This document shows positions 6,774-10,149 of a DNA stretch of 10,149 nucleotides, piece by piece. The notes below the pieces were generated by a model, which saw nothing but the letters and a program-made list of their open reading frames with translations, was not told where the DNA came from and searched no databases. The translations under genes were made by a program, and so were the position numbers. The stretch's first letter is position 1; each line of letters opens with the position of its first letter. The stretch comes from JACPHD01 sp964526325 (lineage in GTDB: Bacteria > Patescibacteriota > Patescibacteriia > Patescibacteriales > GWC2-42-12): positions 1 through 10,149 of the forward strand of contig CAZGKM010000025.1 in the NCBI GenBank assembly GCA_964526325.1. The letters run 5' to 3'.

Positions 6774-7289
6774 ATGTCGAAAAAACAACAAATCGTATTA
6801 TTAGTATTAATTATCATTTTAATTTTGGGAGGAGTGTCTTATGGCGCTTATAATAAATGGCGCGGCGAGACTAAAAGAGTCGCCTGCACCATGGAAGCTA
6901 AATTATGTTCTGATGGTTCTGCCGTTGGTCGTACCGGGCCTAATTGCGAGTTTACAGCTTGCCCCGAGGCAGGGGAAAATTCTATTTGTAAGGATCTTTG
7001 CGGTAACGGTTCTTGTCAAGAAATAGTTTGCATGGGTAGTGGTTGTCCTTGCGCGGAAACAGCTGAATCTTGTCCACAGGATTGTGCTAAAAGCACCGGC
7101 GATGATTTAACGTCTTGTCAAACGGATAGCGATTGCGCTTGCGGCACGAAGATTAATACGGGCGAATGTTTTGTCGGTAATAAAAAATATGTTAATGTTT
7201 TAAAGCAGTGTCCGGATTATTGCAGCGGATTAACCGGTCATCTAATAATTAGCTGTGTCGACGGCTTATGCCAGCAAGTAGAGAATTAA
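6774..7289 (+). CDS. Small membrane-anchored Cys-rich protein of unknown function
   Basis: The 171-residue product has one N-terminal membrane helix (about residues 7-26) after a short Lys-containing start, so the rest is probably outside the membrane. There is no lipobox Cys at the helix end. It holds 20 cysteines in three blocks with even counts. Residues 38-63 have four Cys around the EAKLCSDGSAVGRTGPNCEF motif. Residues 72-104 have eight, with CGNGSC and CPQDC. Residues 115-166 have eight, starting with CQTDSDCACG. From memory, similar modules recur in Patescibacteria exported proteins; no biochemical role is known to me. It starts four bases after ligA and 34 bases before gatC, so it is probably cotranscribed by position only. 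The cysteines suggest multiple disulfides, possibly made by the DsbA-like protein at 9373. Confidence 0.85.
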   Translation: MSKKQQIVLLVLIIILILGGVSYGAYNKWRGETKRVACTMEAKLCSDGSAVGRTGPNCEFTACPEAGENSICKDLCGNGSCQEIVCMGSGCPCAETAESCPQDCAKSTGDDLTSCQTDSDCACGTKINTGECFVGNKKYVNVLKQCPDYCSGLTGHLIISCVDGLCQQVEN

Positions 7290-7323
7290 ACTGTCCATTA
7301 GCAGGCGTATAAAAAATAAATTT

Positions 7324-7617
7324 ATGCTGTTATCAAATGAAGAAATACAACACATTGCCAAGTTAGCCAGGTTGGAATTAACCGATTCCGAGTTAAAAAA
7401 ATATAGCGGACAGCTTTCGGCTATTTTAAATTATATCGATCAGCTAAAAGAAGTTGATGTAAAAGGCATAGAGCCGACAGCGCAAGTTACCGGATTGGAA
7501 AATATTTTACGCGAGGATGCAGTAAAAAATTGGGATGAGAAAGAAATTGAAGAAGCGTTGGCCGACGCGCCGGAAAAAGAAGAGGGGTTTATTAAAGTAA
7601 AAAGAGTAATAGAGTAA
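7324..7617 (+). CDS. gatC: Asp-tRNA(Asn)/Glu-tRNA(Gln) amidotransferase subunit C
   Basis: GatC is the small subunit that wraps around GatA and helps assemble the GatCAB complex, which amidates Glu-tRNAGln and/or Asp-tRNAAsn in bacteria lacking the direct synthetases. The 97-residue length is typical. The N-terminal signature is clear: EEIQHIAKLARLELTD, then the helix around LSAILNYIDQLKEVDV and the conserved GIEPT segment with a later LREDAV. ATG 7324 is preceded by TTT and has no Shine-Dalgarno, like its neighbours. gatA follows after a 100-base AT-rich spacer containing a palindrome. Confidence 0.96.
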   Translation: MLLSNEEIQHIAKLARLELTDSELKKYSGQLSAILNYIDQLKEVDVKGIEPTAQVTGLENILREDAVKNWDEKEIEEALADAPEKEEGFIKVKRVIE

Positions 7618-7656
7618 AATTTTTAATTTCCAATTTTTAAATAATATTCAAATTTT

Positions 7657-7688
7657 TAATGTTTAAATATTAGGATATTTAAACATTA
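7657..7688. repeat. Perfect palindrome between gatC and gatA
   Basis: Arms TAATGTTTAAATAT (7657-7670) and ATATTTAAACATTA (7675-7688) enclose TAGG. More distant words (AATTTTTAA and TTAAAAATT) can extend the fold imperfectly. The stem is almost all A/T and is not followed by a T-run, so it is a poor intrinsic terminator. It could be an mRNA processing or stability element, or a remnant of the intergenic repeats seen again before 9373. Confidence 0.6.
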
Positions 7689-7717
7689 TTTATAAAATTA
7701 AAAATTTAAAAATTATT

Positions 7718-9184
7718 ATGAATTTAAATACGTTGACGATAAAAGAAGCAAATAAAAGACTAAAAAGGGGAGAAATAACTTCCTTGGATTTGACTAAGGC
7801 GTGTTTAAAGCGGATTAAGGAAGTGGACGGGGAAATAAAGGCTTGTTTAACGGTTTGTGAAAAAGAGGCGCTAGAGGAAGCCAAAAGAGCCGACGAGCGC
7901 CGCGCTAAGGGCGAGACTAACGATTTATTGGGTATTCCATATTTAGCTAAAGATAATATTTTAACTCGCGGCGTAAAAACTACGGCCGCTTCGAAAATTT
8001 TAAAAAATTATATTGCGCCTTACGACGCGACAATTATTAAAAGATTAAAGCGGAGCGGCGCCGTGCTTTTAGGCAAGACTAATTTAGATGAATTCGCCCA
8101 TGGCGCCTCGACGGAAAATTCCGCTTACGGCCCGACTCATAATCCCTGGGATTTAACTCGCGTGCCCGGCGGTTCTTCCGGCGGTTCGGCCGCGGCCGTA
8201 GCCGCCGATATGTGTTTATTCGCTTTAGGCACCGATACGGGCGGTTCAATAAGATGCCCGGCTAGTTTTTGCGGCATCACCGGCCTAAAGCCGACTTACG
8301 GCCGAAGTTCCCGTTTCGGGCTTATCGCCATGACCAGCTCAACCGACGTTCCCGGACCGCTGACTAAAACAGTCGAAGATGCAGGCATTGTAGAAAAAGT
8401 TTTGGCCGGCGCAGATAAAAATGACGCAACGACTGTAGATATTGAAATTCAGAATTATGGAAAGGAAATGAAAAAAAGCATTAAAGGCTTAACTATCGGC
8501 TTGCCAAAAGAATATTTTATTGAAGGCACGGACAAAGGCGTAACTGAAGCGATTGAGCAAGCGATTAGGGATTTGAAAAAATTAGGCGTTAAATTTAAAA
8601 AAGTAAGCCTGCCCAGCACAAAATACGGTATTCCGGTTTATTATATTATTACGCCGTCTGAAGTAAGTTCAAATTTAGCCAGATTTGACGGCATAAAATA
8701 TGGCTTGAGCATTCAAGACGGAGACAGGGTTAAAGCTGATTTAATGGATATTTACACCAAAAGCCGCGGTAAAGGCTTCGGTCCGGAAGCCAAGCGTCGC
8801 ATTATGCTGGGAACTTATGCTTTAAGCGCCGGCTATTTTGACGCTTACTATTTACAGGCGCAAAAAGTGCGCACTAAAATAAAACAAGAGTTAGATAAAG
8901 TTCTGGAAAAAGTCGATTGCTTATTAACTCCAACCGCGCCGCACGCAGCTTTTAAAATCGGCAAGCAGTCCAGCGATCCTTTAAAAATGTATCTTGAAGA
9001 TATTTTTGTTGCCGGCGCATCGCTCGCCGGACTGCCGGCGATTACTATTCCCTGCGGCTTTGACCAAGGCTTGCCGGTTGGCCTGCAGTTAATCGGCAAA
9101 CGTTTTAATGAAGCCATGCTGTTTAGAGTGGGGTATAATTTCCAACAAGCCACTGAATGGCATAAAAAGAAGCCAAAGATTTAA
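7718..9184 (+). CDS. gatA: Asp-tRNA(Asn)/Glu-tRNA(Gln) amidotransferase subunit A
   Basis: GatA is the glutaminase subunit of GatCAB: it releases ammonia from glutamine for transfer to the misacylated tRNA in GatB. The product has 488 residues, a usual length. It belongs to the amidase-signature family, with the Ser-cisSer-Lys triad visible as Lys78 (YLAKDN), Ser153 (GGSSGGSAAA) and Ser177 (GTDTGGSIR), each one position before the S. aureus numbering. The segments GITGLKPTYGR and DVPGPLTKTVED are also typical. ATG 7718 follows ATT without a Shine-Dalgarno. gatC is upstream; gatB, which often follows, is absent here. No sign of truncation or lost active-site residues. Confidence 0.98.
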   Translation: MNLNTLTIKEANKRLKRGEITSLDLTKACLKRIKEVDGEIKACLTVCEKEALEEAKRADERRAKGETNDLLGIPYLAKDNILTRGVKTTAASKILKNYIAPYDATIIKRLKRSGAVLLGKTNLDEFAHGASTENSAYGPTHNPWDLTRVPGGSSGGSAAAVAADMCLFALGTDTGGSIRCPASFCGITGLKPTYGRSSRFGLIAMTSSTDVPGPLTKTVEDAGIVEKVLAGADKNDATTVDIEIQNYGKEMKKSIKGLTIGLPKEYFIEGTDKGVTEAIEQAIRDLKKLGVKFKKVSLPSTKYGIPVYYIITPSEVSSNLARFDGIKYGLSIQDGDRVKADLMDIYTKSRGKGFGPEAKRRIMLGTYALSAGYFDAYYLQAQKVRTKIKQELDKVLEKVDCLLTPTAPHAAFKIGKQSSDPLKMYLEDIFVAGASLAGLPAITIPCGFDQGLPVGLQLIGKRFNEAMLFRVGYNFQQATEWHKKKPKI

Positions 9185-9200
9185 GAAATAACATATAAAA

Positions 9201-9372
9201 TTTTCAATTTTCAATGACCAATTTTCAATTCACCCCGTTAAATCCGGCGAAACCGGTGCGAAGCAATTTAACGGGGTAAATAACTAATTATTAAATTTTC
9301 AATTAATTTCTTAGTAATTTATAAATTGAAAATTGTTTGAAAATTGAGAATTGTAAATTGAAAATTAATTTT
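9201..9372. repeat. Intergenic inverted-repeat region with GC hairpin between gatA and the DsbA-like gene
   Basis: The spacer holds TTTTCAA words at 9201-9230 and 9296-9304, then the opposite TTGAAAA words at about 9325-9366. For example, AATTTTCAATT at 9294-9304 pairs with AATTGAAAATT at 9324-9334. In the middle, CCCCGTTAAAT (9233-9243) pairs with ATTTAACGGGG (9266-9276), with an inner CCGG-CGAAA-CCGG hairpin. No T-run follows the GC stem, so it is not a classic terminator. The layout resembles REP-like intergenic palindromes. Reading it as coding gives the spurious N-terminus starting at 9337. Confidence 0.65.
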
Positions 9373-10059
9373 ATGTCTAAACAAAATAAAATATTTTTTC
9401 TTGTAGTTATTATTTTAATCGCGGCCGGCTTAATTCTTATGGCCAGAGAAAGTAAAGCGCCGCAGGATTCAGAGCAACAAGAAAATAATAGCCAATATCA
9501 AACCAATAAAGTCAGGCCTATTGATGCGACTGACTATGTGTTAGGCGACCCGCAGGCTTTAGTGCAAATAATTGTTTACAGCGATTTTGAATGTCCATTT
9601 TGCGCTAAATTTGCCGAAACCATAAAAAGGGTGGAAGAAAATTTTAGAGGGAAAGTCGCGATAGCTTTCCGGCATTATCCTTTGCCCGGCCATCTTAACG
9701 CTAAAAGCGCGGCCGAAGCGGCGGAATGCGCAGCCGAGCAGGGAAAATTTTGGGAGATGCATGATAAGTTATTTGCCGATAACACAGCCGGCAGAATGAG
9801 CCAGGAGCAATATAAAATAGACGCGGCCGATTTAGGCTTAAATCAGGAGCAATTTGACCAATGTTTGGATAGTAATAAATATACAGATAAAGTCGGAGAG
9901 CAAGCGGCCGAAGGCGGTAAAGCCGGCGCTACCGGTACGCCAACCTTTTTTGCTAACGGCTATATTTATCCTGGCGCTTATCCGTTTGAAGATTTTACCG
10001 CTTCCGACGGCCGGCCGGAAAAAGGCTTGAAAAGCATAGTTGATGATTTGCTTAAATAA
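9373..10059 (+). CDS. Membrane-anchored DsbA-like thioredoxin-fold protein
   Basis: This is a 228-residue product of the DsbA/Thioredoxin_4 type, probably acting outside the membrane in disulfide formation or exchange. One N-terminal membrane helix (about 7-23) is followed by a Gln/Asn/Glu-rich linker and the thioredoxin fold. The redox motif is Cys74-Pro-Phe-Cys77 in YSDFECPFC, the cis-Pro loop is GTPTFF with Pro190, and the inserted helical region has AAECAAEQGKFWEMHDKLF. Two further cysteines (119 and 164) are at places often seen in this family. ATG 9373 is preferred over the in-frame ATG 9337: the added 12 residues are translated intergenic repeat, and 9373 has the local TTT-ATG context. 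Natural substrates could include the nearby Cys-rich proteins, by inference. A tRNA gene starts four bases after the stop. Confidence 0.92.
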   Translation: MSKQNKIFFLVVIILIAAGLILMARESKAPQDSEQQENNSQYQTNKVRPIDATDYVLGDPQALVQIIVYSDFECPFCAKFAETIKRVEENFRGKVAIAFRHYPLPGHLNAKSAAEAAECAAEQGKFWEMHDKLFADNTAGRMSQEQYKIDAADLGLNQEQFDQCLDSNKYTDKVGEQAAEGGKAGATGTPTFFANGYIYPGAYPFEDFTASDGRPEKGLKSIVDDLLK

Positions 10060-10063
10060 GTAC

Positions 10064-10148
10064 GGAGAGGTCGCCTAGTGGCCGATGGCGCGCGCTTGGA
10101 AAGCGCGTATACCGCAAGGTATCGAGGGTTCGAATCCCTCTCTCTCCG
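10064..10148 (+). tRNA. trnS: tRNA-Ser (GGA anticodon)
   Basis: A full 85-base class II tRNA folds: acceptor GGAGAGG (10064-10070) pairs with TCTCTCC (10141-10147) with one G-T pair, and the discriminator is G10148 as usual for serine. The anticodon stem CGCGC/GCGCG holds loop TTGGAAA with anticodon GGA at 10098-10100, reading UCC and UCU. A long variable arm (TACC-GCAA-GGTA) and the T-arm GAGGG-TTCGAAT-CCCTC are present. The window ends one base later with C, so an encoded CCA cannot be confirmed. Confidence 0.97.
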
Positions 10149-10149
10149 C

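Noticed and set aside
7300..7323. TATAAA-like -10 just before gatC
   Set aside because: The match is weak, lacks a clear -35 and is expected by chance in such AT-rich spacers.
9233..9276. GC hairpin as intrinsic terminator of gatA
   Set aside because: The stem is strong but no T-run follows (TAAATAACTAATTA), so it is kept as a palindromic element only.
9337..9372. ATG 9337 as start of the DsbA-like protein
   Set aside because: The added 12 residues are read from the intergenic inverted-repeat region, and the membrane anchor is complete from ATG 9373.

Overview
The window looks like part of a small-genome bacterium of the Patescibacteria (CPR) type. This is inferred from several weak signs together: AT-rich coding DNA, spacers built from TTTTCAA/TTGAAAA-like words, start codons without Shine-Dalgarno sequences, a Cys-rich membrane-anchored protein of a kind I associate with that group, and large Cys-rich secreted repeat proteins. 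No rRNA or ribosomal protein gene is present to place it more precisely. All recognised genes are on the + strand.

Region 1 (1-4668) holds two tandem related surface-protein genes. The first is only a 3' end (1-229): the last part of a Cys-containing repeat, a Thr-Pro linker and a Cys-rich tail. The second (548-4394, broken by a 100-N assembly gap at 3903-4002) is a very large secreted protein. In order it has a signal peptide, an unassigned beta-rich domain, an Ig-like domain, a Thr-Pro linker, a probable seven-bladed beta-propeller, four Cys-bearing WYLNRYPDV-type repeats, a GBS Bsp-like domain, a fifth repeat, a long Thr-Pro linker containing the gap, and two more repeats. Each of the two genes is followed, beyond its stop codon but before its terminator, by the same untranslated remnant of a C-terminal domain, with 90 bp perfectly identical (269-358 and 4472-4561). 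After the second gene this remnant is still in frame behind one TAA. This points to replaced or truncated C-terminal ends and is the most unusual feature of the window.

Region 2 (4640-10149) is a compact housekeeping run: ligA (NAD-dependent DNA ligase), a small membrane-anchored protein with 20 cysteines, gatC and gatA (subunits of the Glu-tRNAGln/Asp-tRNAAsn amidotransferase), a membrane-anchored DsbA-like thioredoxin-fold protein and tRNA-Ser(GGA). A TGCTATAAT promoter overlaps the end of the terminator hairpin before ligA and would give an almost leaderless ligA mRNA. gatB does not follow gatA and must be elsewhere if present.

A theme shared by both regions is extracytoplasmic cysteine: the surface repeats carry about four Cys per unit, the first gene's tail has eight, the small protein has 20, and a CPFC oxidoreductase that could form such disulfides is encoded nearby. 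That functional link is inference.
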